A DNA stretch of 64,000 bases from Serripes groenlandicus (Eukaryota > Mollusca > Bivalvia > Cardiida > Cardiidae), in the NCBI GenBank assembly GCA_031761405.1, contig JASEVX010000007.1, positions 62,755,062 to 62,819,061 of the forward strand. Direction: 5' to 3'. Under the pieces are notes generated by a model that searched no databases, was not told the DNA's origin, and saw only the letters and a program-made list of their open reading frames with translations. This document shows, one piece after another, positions 57,401 to 64,000 of this stretch (position 1 is its first letter; each line of letters begins with the position of its first letter). The position numbers and the translations under genes are program-made.

Positions 57401-60400
57401 CTGGGGTATGTCAGCTCCAGTAGAGATGTTCTGAAGTCTGATTCCAGCGCCGAACGGATTGTTGATGGATTTTATGTAATCCAGAAGCGTCTTTGCACGA
57501 ACATGGCCAATCTTCGTAGAACTTGGATTGAACTCATGGTGTAGGCTCAGTTCACTGTCATCTTTTTCTCCCAAGTTACACCATTCCAGCAGCTGTGCCA
57601 CATGAAGATCTTTCTCATGCTTTAGGAGATTCCATAAGGCTACTGCTTATTTCTGTCTAGTCATCCCAATGATACCTCCAGCAACCTTCGCGGGTTTTTT
57701 GTAACACTTCTCGAGTGCCATGACTGTCAAATTATACTGCACTGCCTTGTCGGAGAGTGCGGTACATCACCCATCCACCATCTGTAACGCATCTGTAGAT
57801 ACCCGGGAACTTCCTTTGCAGTCCTGGCCAGGCAATCTTCAAGGAACAGTGTACCCCATCTGCTATAGTTTATCCGGCCAAATCCGAAGAACAAAGGCAT
57901 GCACCTCCGCACAGCTGAAACGAAAAGATGCCAATCGCCTTGCCGAATACAGTGTGTAAGATATCTCAGGATAGGATACAGCTCATCCAGAAACAAGCTC
58001 CAGTACCTCACATTCTCATTACAGGCCGTTTCTTTCCATTCTGTGAAAGACTTCTTCAAGTCTGCATGTATACGTAAGATCTTGCTTTCTTTCCAAATCT
58101 CTCTGAACTCTGTACGGTCAACATCTAAAGACTGCTGCATCTTAGTTTCCATCGTCTCTATTTTCTGGTCTAATTCACAACTAGTACTGTCCTGGTCAAG
58201 TTGAAACTTCTCAAACATAAGAACTGTCATCACCTCTGATACAAGACTCATCGCCTCCTTGCCTTTGCAATAGTGACCTCCAGTCATGACACTATTCTCT
58301 ACAACAAGCTTGTCAAAGGCTTCAGTCTCAATCAAAGCCAGATCAATACCGACACAGCCTAAAAACTTCCCAAGGCAAGCGATGCCAATCTTCTCCATGT
58401 GAAATGGTCAGGAATCAAGTAATTGAACAATAGGAACAAGAACAATTACGAATAATTGTAGTGCGAAACATGCTGAAATCGGTTTTTGGCAATTATCTTA
58501 AAAACCATTGACTTTTGGATATGAAAATGTATTACTGACCCCCCATAATGTGGCCATTGCGCACATTTTGAGAGGTCGGGCAACCTTCTAGGTCCAACGG
58601 TTCTGTAGATACAGTCATGGCGGATGGTAGTACTTTGCTCAAAAAGGGCGTGACCCTAAAAAAAGGTGTGTGGCCATTTCGCCTTCAGTGGGAAATGTGT
58701 TACCAACCAAATATTGTTCCTGGACCTTCAATTAGTGGATTCTTGAAGAGTTTAGCTCTGGACATAAATTGCATACAACACCACCATGAGCTACTCTAGT
58801 AATTACAGTGAAACTATATTACAGGGACACTATATTACAGTGACACTATATTACAGTGAAACTATATTACAGGGACACTATATTACAGGGACACTATATT
58901 ACAGGGACACTATATTACAGGAACACTATATTACAGGGACACTATATTACAGGGACACTATATTACAGGGACACTATTACAGTGACACTATTTTAGAAGG
59001 GACACTATATTACAGTGACACTATATTACAGTGACACTATATTACAGGGACACAATATTACAGTGACACTATATTACAGTGACACTATATTACAGTGACA
59101 CTATATTACAGTGACACTATATTACAGGGACACTATATCACAGTGACACTATATTACAGTGACACTATATTACAGTGACACTATATTACAGTTACACTAT
59201 ATTACAGGGACACTATATTACAGGGACACTATATTACATGGACACTATATTACGGGGACACTATATTACAGTTACACTATATTACAGGGACACTATATTA
59301 CAGGGACACTATATTACAGGGACACTATATTACAGTGACACTATATTACAGGGACACTATATTACAATGACACTATATTACAGGGACACTATATTACAGT
59401 GACACTATATTACAGGGACACTATATTACAGTGACACTATATTACAGGGACACTATATTACAATGACACTATATTACAGGGACAATATATTACAGGGACA
59501 CTATATTACAGTGACACTATATTACAGGTACACTATATTACAGGGACACTATATTACAGTGACACTATATTACAGTGACACTATATTACATGGACACTAT
59601 ATTACAGGGACACTATATTACAGGGACACTATATTATAGGGAAACTATATTACAGGGACACTATATTACAGTGACACTATATTACAGGGACACTATAATC
59701 CAGGGACACTATATTACAGGTACACTATATTACAATGACACTATATTACAGGGACACTATATTACAGTGACACTATATTACAGGGACACTATATTACAGG
59801 GACACTATATTACAGTCACACTATATTACAGTGACACTATATTACAGGGACACTATATTACAGGGACACTATATTATAGGGAAACTATATTACAGGGACA
59901 CTATATTACAGTGACACTATATTACAGGGACACTATATTACAGGGACACTATATTACAGGTACACTATATTACAATGACACTATATTACAGGGACACTAT
60001 ATTACATTATATAGTGTCCTTGGGTTAATCAAGAATATTAAAACTATCGATTAGACGTCATACCATGTTACTTTTATTTTCGTTTCAGTTTATACTGATA
60101 ATGTGCGGCAGGCTCGTGATAAACTGTACCTTATTCACTCCGTGGAGATAAACAGCGTACTTCATGCAACACAGTGGCATAGCTGTAAGTCATCTTTGTG
60201 TATCCCTTTCCATTTTTACCCATCTGCAACAGACTGCTTTTTGAAATATTGTGGCTAAAGGAGAAAATGCTCATTATGAGCAATTTCTCCTTTTGTCACA
60301 ACGTTTTTAACTGTTATTATTAATTATACTCTCATTTACAGTTATTTTTCACATGTTGACGACATGTTTTCAAAGTCATCTGCTGCAATGTTGTTGTTTG

Positions 60401-62095
60401 TGGAAAGGGGAGGGTTAATACGATATTTAAAATACATTGTGTCCATCGAATAGTGATCATGTAATATCAAACCAGCGGTTCCGTTGACATGCAAAAGGGT
60501 GTCTTTTTAAATATACGAACAGTTCAGACGAACCTGAGCAAAAGCACACCAAAGTTCGGACAAAAAATCCTTGGCTCCTTGGGTTTTCGTCTGTGAGTGA
60601 AACATCCTTCATAGTTCATACAAGCGTTCAGTGTCAATGGAGTTTAGACACCTTCACGTTTCACTGACACGTGTCAAAGGTCAAGGTCGCAGTTGCTTTA
60701 AACCGACACAATGAAGCTTTTACTTAATAAACTTGTGTGAATTAGTCTACATGTATTGCAGACGTTTTCTGCCGGGTTCATACTTTTTATCAAAATTCCT
60801 CTTTCTGTGCAAGTATGAATTATGGCTCTTTAAATTTAATTATATGTTTGTTAAATACCATTCTATTGTCTTATATGTAGCATTTGCAATATTTTCTTGT
60901 AAAAATGTTAACACAAAATCGTCTAAATATCATCTTAAATCCGTTCTACCGATACATGCGATGTGACGCGTATCTGCAGCGAAGGCCTTTGGAAAAATAG
61001 ATTATGTTATAAATGATTGATGTTTCAATGTCCTACTGTACGATTTGCTCTGTTACAAAAATATGCTTTCAATTGATATTACTTTTTCCATCAAATATGT
61101 TCGGTTATCTATATAATAATAATATCTATCATTTGTCATTAGGTATTCAGTTAACGCTCCCCAAAGCAGACGACCATTTGCGCCACTTAAAGCAGACGAC
61201 TGTTTATGCCACTTAAGCAGGCGACTTTTAACAACCTTATGGCACAACGAGCGATTTTTCCATTCCTCAATAAGCCCTTTTCTACCATCCTTGATGACCA
61301 GGCTATACTACACTTTATTTTTACTATTGTGTAATAGAGCATGGTTGCCGACATCCGGAACACCTCGGCAGACTACATCTATGGGTACCGAAATCGGCCG
61401 CGGTGTGCCGAATGGGTTGCTGAGGATATCTACTACGTACACACTCGTATACTTCCTCATATACTTGGGCAGCAGATGACGTATACTCGTCTTATCAGCC
61501 GTTCCATGAGAAAACGAACATTGTATCGACCCGGATCAGCCTAAGCATGCCGCGCAGGCTAACCCTGCCAGGCACTTTTCGCCTCCTTTGGATCTTCAGT
61601 TTCAGGAATCATTAGTCTATACCTCTATTCCTCTTAGACGGAATGTGTCGGCTCGGAATAGCCTGCGCGGAATGCGTAGGCTGATCTGGATCGATACATT
61701 ACGCAGAGGTCACAATCCTGTTTTTGTCTTGGAATGGCACATATCAGGTATTGAACCCACATATTGTGTCAATCCAGAGCTCTAGATAAATAGCGTTTAG
61801 CATGTCCATGTCGTTACTTGACCCTTAAACACTACGTTGTGGGTACTCAAAAGAATCGTCTCAGTGAGGCGATTCTTTTGAGTACCCACACCATAGGTTG
61901 AATAATAATAGAGATATTGTGGAATAGAGAGCTGAATTCCCCTCTTTATCTGGACCTCTGTAAAGCAATTACGCTGTCCTACTTTCAGCACCGTACTCAT
62001 TCGACAAAGATTTGTTAATGAAGTTACTTGATGACGAGAAAGAAAAGATCCGTCATAGATTAGAAGGATTTGCAGTTCTTCTGAAGGATGCAGGG
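45452..62095 (+). CDS. Universal stress protein paralogue USP-3 (exons 1-3; 3' end off window)
   Basis: Coding exons 45452-45527, 60089-60184 and 61989-62095 match USP-2 exons 1-3 in length (exon 1 is 9 bp longer) and phase (1, 1, 0), with GTAAGT/GTAAGT/GTAAGG donors. Exon 1 encodes EEKRIVALAIDGSEHAKFAF (strand 1 with the conserved Asp), exon 2 KLYLIHSVEINSVLH, exon 3 the charged helix (DDEKEKIRHRLEGF). Exon 4, which would carry the G-x2-G-x9-G-S nucleotide loop, was not found before 64000 and should lie to the right. The protein differs clearly from USP-1/USP-2, so the split is older than the USP-1/USP-2 duplication. Intron 1 is 14.6 kb and contains a transposon and a large tandem array, yet all borders are intact. 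Cytosolic, probable ATP-binding stress protein; ligand unknown. Confidence 0.88.
45760..46101. mobile_element. MITE-A split by a later insertion, in USP-3 intron 1
   Basis: Ends TTAACCATTTCCTACATATA and TTGTATGTGGGAAAGGGTTAA-type sequence, with hairpin GAAATTGCTCATAATGAGAA. A SINE tail fragment on the minus strand (CGCTATCACGGCGACAGTTC, 45915-45990) is inserted and flanked by the repeated word TTTAACTCGATAA. Confidence 0.85.
46400..46630 (+). mobile_element. SINE-1, diverged
   Basis: CTATAGTGGTAGTACGTCCT with CAGGGTTCGATCCGCTGCCG as tRNA-like head, then ACGACTGACTCGCTGGTGTC and CCCCGTGATATAACTGAACA. Confidence 0.75.
46640..47870. other. USP-3 intron 1, nothing recognised
   Basis: No exon or complete repeat is seen. 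47340-47400 holds half of the GAGACGATTCTTTTGGGTAC hairpin element that is complete at 52226 and 61818. The 46974-47168 and 47575-47757 frames have no family resemblance. Confidence 0.5.
47872..48062 (+). mobile_element. SINE-1, short copy
   Basis: GCATTGGTAGAGAGTCCGCC, B box GGGGGTTCGACGTCCCGCCG, then a shortened body and tail AACACCATACAAACAATTC. Confidence 0.75.
48494..48720. mobile_element. MITE-A, right TTAA lost
   Basis: TTAACCCTTTCCCTCATGTA, hairpin GAAATTGCACAAAACGTGCA with ATTTC, right end TCGTATGAGGGAAATGCAGC. The 112-aa frame over it is made of repeat sequence. Confidence 0.88.
48725..50135. other. USP-3 intron 1, no gene seen
   Basis: 48945-49155 is related to the dispersed repeat near 15700 and 31165 (GCGTCAGCCAATCAAATTAT). 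The rest shows no recognisable exon or repeat. Confidence 0.5.
50140..50760. repeat. Minisatellite, 60-bp unit, about 9-10 copies
   Basis: Unit: CGTAATGTCAGATTTTAAAT, GTATTATTTTCATATTCAGT, AATGTAAGATTGGTGTTTGC. Variants with GATCGGTGCATGT fill the middle. Two shortened units near 50310 and 50480 drop about half a unit. A few degenerate units (51000-51110) reappear on the far side of the SINE at 50765-50965. Confidence 0.9.
50765..50965 (-). mobile_element. tRNA-derived SINE inserted in the 60-bp array
   Basis: On the minus strand: CAGAGGTAGAGCGTCGGCCT and GGTTCGAGTCCCGTGATGAG form a tRNA-like head, followed by GGATTTTTCCACACAATCGG and the tail toward 50765. A homologous tail fragment is at 27110. 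Confidence 0.8.
51190..51418. mobile_element. MITE-A, diverged ends
   Basis: TTTAACATTTTTCCACCTGT, then GCAGCAGACGTCTTTTGAAA, hairpin TTGCTCATAACGAGCAATTT, and AAGTGGGAAAGGAATAAG. Confidence 0.8.
51508..51571. mobile_element. MITE-B reduced to its two ends
   Basis: GAGTCGTCCCGCGAGAAAAC, CAACATGGAGTCCACAATGT, TGGTTTTCAAGCGGGACGGC: left and right termini are joined with the whole interior missing, leaving a 64-bp hairpin. Confidence 0.8.
51640..51725. repeat. Short hairpin plus (GGTC)n microsatellite
   Basis: ATACCCCCTTCGAAAAAGAG then GGGGTAT is a near-perfect 13-bp stem. It is followed by TGTCGGGCTGTCTGTCTG and (GGTC)x5. This combination looks like the start of a dispersed element; its end was not located. 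Confidence 0.6.
52226..52335. mobile_element. Palindromic MITE (TGGGTACTC...GAGTACCCA)
   Basis: Arms CCCTATGTTGTGGGTACTCT / AAGAATCGTCTCA and GAGACGATTCTTTTGAGTAC / CCACATCATAGGG pair for about 35 bp. Related copies: 61818-61905, a half at 47345, and one with a damaged arm at 63695-63775. Confidence 0.75.
52831..52965. mobile_element. Two GTGGCGGATT-type element ends
   Basis: GTGGATTTAGCGGGGGCCCA (52834) and CAGTGGCGGATTAACCGGGG (52911) are two direct starts of the same GC-rich motif, with CATAGGGCCCGTGCCC and CGTAGGGCCCGTGCGTCG following. CAGTGGCGGAT is a common hAT terminus. No matching inverted end was found. Confidence 0.5.
53154..53379. mobile_element. MITE-A, full length
   Basis: TTAATCCTTTCCCTCGTACA to TATGAGGGAAAGGGTTTAA, hairpin GAAATTGCACGTTTTGTGCA with ATTTC. 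Confidence 0.9.
54112..54335 (+). mobile_element. tRNA-derived SINE, diverged
   Basis: GAACGAGTGGTTAACGTCGG and CCAGGTTCGACC form the tRNA-like head; the 3' end GTGGTGATATAACTTAAATA and AAAAAGGCGTTAACCCC match the common SINE tail of the window. Confidence 0.65.
54695..54930. mobile_element. MITE-A, old variant
   Basis: CTACCCTTTCCCACATACAT to GTATGTGGGAAAGGTTTAA, with GCAGCAAACAACTTTGAAAA and a partly lost hairpin (GAGCAATTTCTCC). Confidence 0.75.
55345..55354. repeat. Target-site duplication, left
   Basis: TACTCTAGTA directly precedes the left inverted repeat and recurs directly after the right one (58792-58801). Because the first TIR base pairs are ambiguous, the duplication could also be read as 8 bp (ACTCTAGT). 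Confidence 0.85.
55355..55691. repeat. Left terminal inverted repeat of the 3.4-kb transposon
   Basis: Pairs with 58454-58791 over its full length. It contains CCACGCCC-rich and CAATGGCCACATTATTGGGA segments and may hold the 3' processing region of the gene, whose coding frame stops at about 55778. Confidence 0.9.
55778..58398 (-). pseudogene. Transposon protein: XPG/FEN-like nuclease motifs plus CXC tail (degenerate)
   Basis: Read from ATG at 58398 (56 bp inside the right TIR) to a stop at 55778, four frame segments line up as one protein of about 850 residues. N-terminal part (58398-57765): MEKIGIACLGKFLG, then RYWSLFLDELYPIL and RQGDWHLFVSAVR. Middle (57740-56640): KPAKVAGGIIGMTRQK, an in-frame TAA near 57650, then AVALWNLLKHEKD. 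C-terminal (56640-55915): NQEEADDR, SPDTDVFV and ALGGCDSTSKVGPK, spaced like the acidic EAD, S-D-D and GCD/helix-hairpin motifs of XPG/FEN1 nucleases. Tail (55920-55815): CKCPTSCMSTKTCTC and KCVTFCGC, a CXC-type zinc motif. Breaks: frameshifts near 57770, 56640 and 55935 and one nonsense codon. The family recurs in many invertebrate and fish genomes as an uncharacterised protein (recalled, not searched). The nuclease reading is inference. Confidence 0.7.
58454..58791. repeat. Right terminal inverted repeat of the 3.4-kb transposon
   Basis: Inverse of 55355-55691. As the gene starts 56 bp inside its inner edge, this repeat is the likely promoter side. No clear TATA box was identified. Confidence 0.9.
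58802..60012. repeat. Tandem array of a 16-bp unit, about 75 copies, in USP-3 intron 1
   Basis: Unit ACACTATATTACAGGG or ACACTATATTACAGTG. Units come in two main forms, GG or TG before ACAC, with rare AAT, GGT, GTT and CAT forms. A 240-bp block (15 units) including the unusual ATTATAGGGAAACTATATTA is repeated: 59571-59810 and 59811-60012. Two further units lie left of the transposon (55318-55344). Because 16 is not a multiple of 3, three units encode 16 residues and long frames run through; they are not genes. The array ends about 75 bp before USP-3 exon 2. Confidence 0.95.
60205..60422. mobile_element. MITE-A, old variant after USP-3 exon 2
   Basis: GTATCCCTTTCCATTTTTAC, hairpin AAATGCTCATTATGAGCAAT, and TTGTTTGTGGAAAGGGGAGG then GTTAA. 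Confidence 0.75.
61341..61480 (+). other. Possible orphan coding fragment
   Basis: An open frame starting MVADIRNTSADYIYGYRNRP runs to HILGQQM. It is GC-richer than its surroundings and its composition (few low-complexity residues, mixed hydrophobic and charged) looks protein-like. It has no start context, clear splice sites or family I recognise, and a MITE-B follows directly. It may be a fossil exon or retroelement piece, or chance. Confidence 0.25.
61495..61747 (+). mobile_element. MITE-B, near full length, in USP-3 intron 2
   Basis: CAGCCGTTCCATGAGAAAAC to TTTTTGTCTTGGAATGGCAC; interior GTATCGACCCGGATCAGCCT and AGACGGAATGTGTCGGCTC. Confidence 0.85.
61818..61905. mobile_element. Palindromic MITE, 83 bp before USP-3 exon 3
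   Basis: TACGTTGTGGGTACTCAAAA / GAATCGTCTCA pairs with GAGGCGATTCTTTTGAGTAC / CCACACCATA. Same family as 52226-52335. Confidence 0.8.
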
Positions 62096-62194
62096 GTAAG
62101 GTTAACGGTGTATCTCATATCATAGTGTTATATTCGTCTGCTGTAGTTTTAAAACCCGGAGGAATAACTGTTATGTTTCTACATACATGTAGTT

Positions 62195-62510
62195 TAACTT
62201 AATATACTTTTCCAAAAAGTTATCAAATAAGGTCTATTGCAATGGCACCTTATCTCGTGTGTATGAGGGAGAGAGTTGATGCTAACTTGGGTGAGATAAG
62301 TAAATATACTTTTCCAAAAAGTTATCAAATAAGGTCTGTTGCAATGGCACCTAAACTCATGTGTATGAGGGAGAGAGTTGATGCTAACTTGGATGAGATA
62401 TTTAACTTAATAGGCTTTTCCAAAAAGTTATCAAATAAGGTCTATTGCAATGGCACCTAAACTCGTGTGTATGAGGGAGAGAGTTGATGCTAACTTGGGC
62501 GAGATATTTC
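62195..62510. repeat. Three tandem units of about 102-106 bp
   Basis: Each unit contains CTTTTCCAAAAAGTTATCAA, ATAAGGTCTATTGCAATGGC and GTGTATGAGGGAGAGAGTTG; unit starts at 62207, 62309 and 62415. Lies 100 bp after USP-3 exon 3. Confidence 0.85.
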
Positions 62511-62825
62511 TTAGTTTATCGGTACAAATGATCATCTGTCGACCCTCCATCGAAATAAGATTGAGTACAGTTGTTTTTTTCTGCATACGGACTTAATTGA
62601 ATCATTTAAAGTCGTCTCCTTTTAAAGCAATTTTAACTCTCTGGCGCAGAATTTCTTTTTTTAACATTGTGGGTGATGAGATACAAGCGACGCATTTTGG
62701 TCTCACACCGGCCCGAATTAGTTTGTGTCACGTCGCGCAATGTGTCACTGTAATGAACAACTGTTTACACATTGGCAGGTACGTTGACGGACAATTGCAA
62801 TATATTACGAAAGACCGGTGGTGAC

Positions 62826-63318
62826 TTCCAAACTTCATACTTCACAGTTCACACTTCACACTTCATACTTCACACTTCATTGATAATATGTTTGAAGTGT
62901 GAAGTTTGAAGTCTGAAGTTTGAAATTCAGACTTCATACTTCACACTTCATAGATAATGTTTGAAGTGTGAAGTGTGAAGTCTGAATTTCATACTTCACA
63001 CTTCAAACTTCATACTTCATACTTCTAACTTCAAACTTCACACTTCACACTTCAAACTTCACACTTCACACTTCATACTTCACTTCAAACTTCAAACGTC
63101 AGACTTCAAACTTCACACTTCACACTTCATACTTCATGAATTTCAAACTTCAGACTTTAGACTTCACATTTCACACTTCAAACTTCACACTTCAAACATA
63201 GTATCTATGAAGGGTGAAGTCCGAAGTGTGAAGTCCGAAGTGTGAAGTCTGAAGTCTGAATTCTGAAGTGTGACGTTTGAAGTGTGAAGTGTGAAGTTTG
63301 AAATGTGAAGTTTGGAAT
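62826..63318. repeat. ACTTCAC heptad repeat in alternating orientation
   Basis: Short units (ACTTCAC, ACTTCAT, ACTTCAA, period 7) run forward at 62826-62882, inverted (GAAGTGTGAAGTTTGAAGTC) at 62891-62928, forward 62929-62952, inverted 62958-62990, forward 62990-63195 and inverted 63208-63318. Forward and inverted blocks could pair as long imperfect hairpins. Confidence 0.9.
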
Positions 63319-63694
63319 CGTAATATATACATGTTCATTGCAGTGGTGAACTTCACCATACTGTGTGACCCTTTGTTCAAATGGACAAGCACTGGCAGCT
63401 AGATTCCATAGTGTGTACGAAATTTGTCCTCATATGACCTAAATATTAAGACGTGACAATGTTTTTAATATTGCTAATTAAAGGGCGTTTATTATGTTCT
63501 AAAATACAGTGAAACCTGAGCTAAAGACCACCTTTATATAGCAAGGTCCTGTCTATAGCAACGACACTTTTAATTTCCAACTGAACCATTTTCTGCATAA
63601 ATAACCCTGCAATTAAAGATCACCTATGAACAGAGACCAGATTGTTCTCTTCCAATGTAAAAGTCTTTTAACACAATTTGGACTGTTCTAAATT

Positions 63695-63775
63695 GACCTC
63701 CAAAACCTATGTCGTGGGTACTCAAAATAATCGTCTCGTTGGGATGTAGGATTGAATATCCAAAGCATAGGTTTT
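63695..63775. mobile_element. Damaged palindromic MITE copy
   Basis: CCTATGTCGTGGGTACTCAA and ATAATCGTCTCGTTGGGATG followed by CCAAAGCATAGGTTT: left arm kept, right arm mutated. Family of 52226-52335. Confidence 0.55.
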
Positions 63776-63904
63776 TAATGTGTTCTAAAGATATCGTGGT
63801 AGAAAGACTGAATAGCTCAACCCTATCTAGTCTTCTATGTTGGTATGTCAAAGAGCGTGCCCTGGCATAAACCAATTTGCCTGCAAGCGCTTACCCACAT
63901 ATTA

Positions 63905-64000
63905 CTCAATTTTGAGCAAGTTCTCCCATTTCCACAGCGTGTTTGAGCAAGTTCTCCCATTTCCACAGCGTTTTTGAGCAAGTTCTCCCATTACCACAGC
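63905..64000. repeat. Tandem repeat, about 31-bp unit, running off the window
   Basis: GAGCAAGTTCTCCCATTTCC followed by ACAGCGTGTTT, three units, the last cut by the window end. Total length unknown. Confidence 0.85.

Larger units (their letters stand above)
55355..58791 (-). mobile_element. 3.4-kb TIR transposon with a single minus-strand gene
   Basis: Inverted repeats of about 337 bp (55355-55691 and 58454-58791) start GCTCATGGTGGTGTTGTATG and end CAGCATGTT..CGCACTACAATT. They differ at few sites, for example TTACGCACT versus TTTCGCACT. A 10-bp direct repeat flanks the element. The interior is almost wholly one degenerate coding region (55778-58398, minus). Both outer flanks are units of the 16-bp ACACTATATTACAG repeat, so the element landed in that array. 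Long TIRs and an 8-10-bp duplication recall Mutator-like elements, but the protein shows no Mutator-type DDE motifs to me. Academ transposons also carry an XPG-like nuclease, but their reported target duplications are shorter. Superfamily left open. Confidence 0.9.

Noticed and set aside
58786..60054. Long + strand frames with a DTILQGHYIT-like repeat, suggesting a repetitive structural protein
   Set aside because: They translate the 16-bp non-coding array, which reads open in several frames because the unit lacks stops. Unit indels and lack of any unique flanking domain argue against a gene.

Overview
The window looks like nuclear DNA from a bivalve mollusc, probably a heterodont clam. This is inferred from AT-rich sequence, genes split into many short exons by long introns, and dense tRNA-derived SINEs ending in the CAATCAATCAA-type tail common in bivalve genomes. 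No species can be named from sequence alone. Most open frames here are accidents inside repeats. The supportable genes had to be assembled exon by exon from splice signals and protein motifs.

Four gene loci are supported, all on the + strand. Three are paralogous universal stress protein (USP) genes with the same four-exon plan and the same intron phases: USP-1 (last two exons, 585-1671, start lies left of the window), USP-2 (complete, 10954-20482, 156 aa) and USP-3 (first three exons, 45452-62095, end lies right of the window). Between USP-2 and USP-3 is a complete eight-exon GH18 chitinase (27626-42660, 379 aa) with signal peptide and intact catalytic motif. A lone LIM-domain exon of the testin/prickle third-LIM type sits at 9050-9225 and is broken by a one-base frameshift.

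Layout: 1-8.6 kb holds the USP-1 end and its 3' flank. 17.5-25.0 kb holds the USP-2 end and a diverged copy of that same flank, so the locus was duplicated. Within the first copy only, a 2,872-bp piece (2014-4885) is repeated head-to-tail at 4886-7756 with almost no differences. 27.6-42.7 kb is the chitinase, whose introns carry two large minisatellites and many MITEs. 45.5-62 kb is USP-3; its 14.6-kb first intron contains a 3.4-kb inverted-repeat transposon (55355-58791) and a 1.2-kb array of a 16-bp repeat. 62.2-64 kb is USP-3 intron 3 with further arrays.

The most unusual item is the 55355-58791 element: TIRs of about 337 bp, a 10-bp target duplication, and one degenerate minus-strand gene filling the interior. 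The decayed protein belongs to a widespread but uncharacterised animal family and, by my reading, combines an XPG/FEN1-like (PIN-like) acidic nuclease motif set with a CXC-type cysteine tail. No known transposase motif was recognised.

MITE families, named here for this window only: MITE-A (TTAA ends, CCCTTTCCC termini, central hairpin), MITE-B (GAGCCGTCCC termini), MITE-C (TTAACTCTTTC termini, central hairpin), MITE-D (chimera of a GGGGCGTAGCT-ended element with MITE-B), MITE-E (TGGCCCTATTCC termini). SINE-1 and SINE-2 are two tRNA-headed families.
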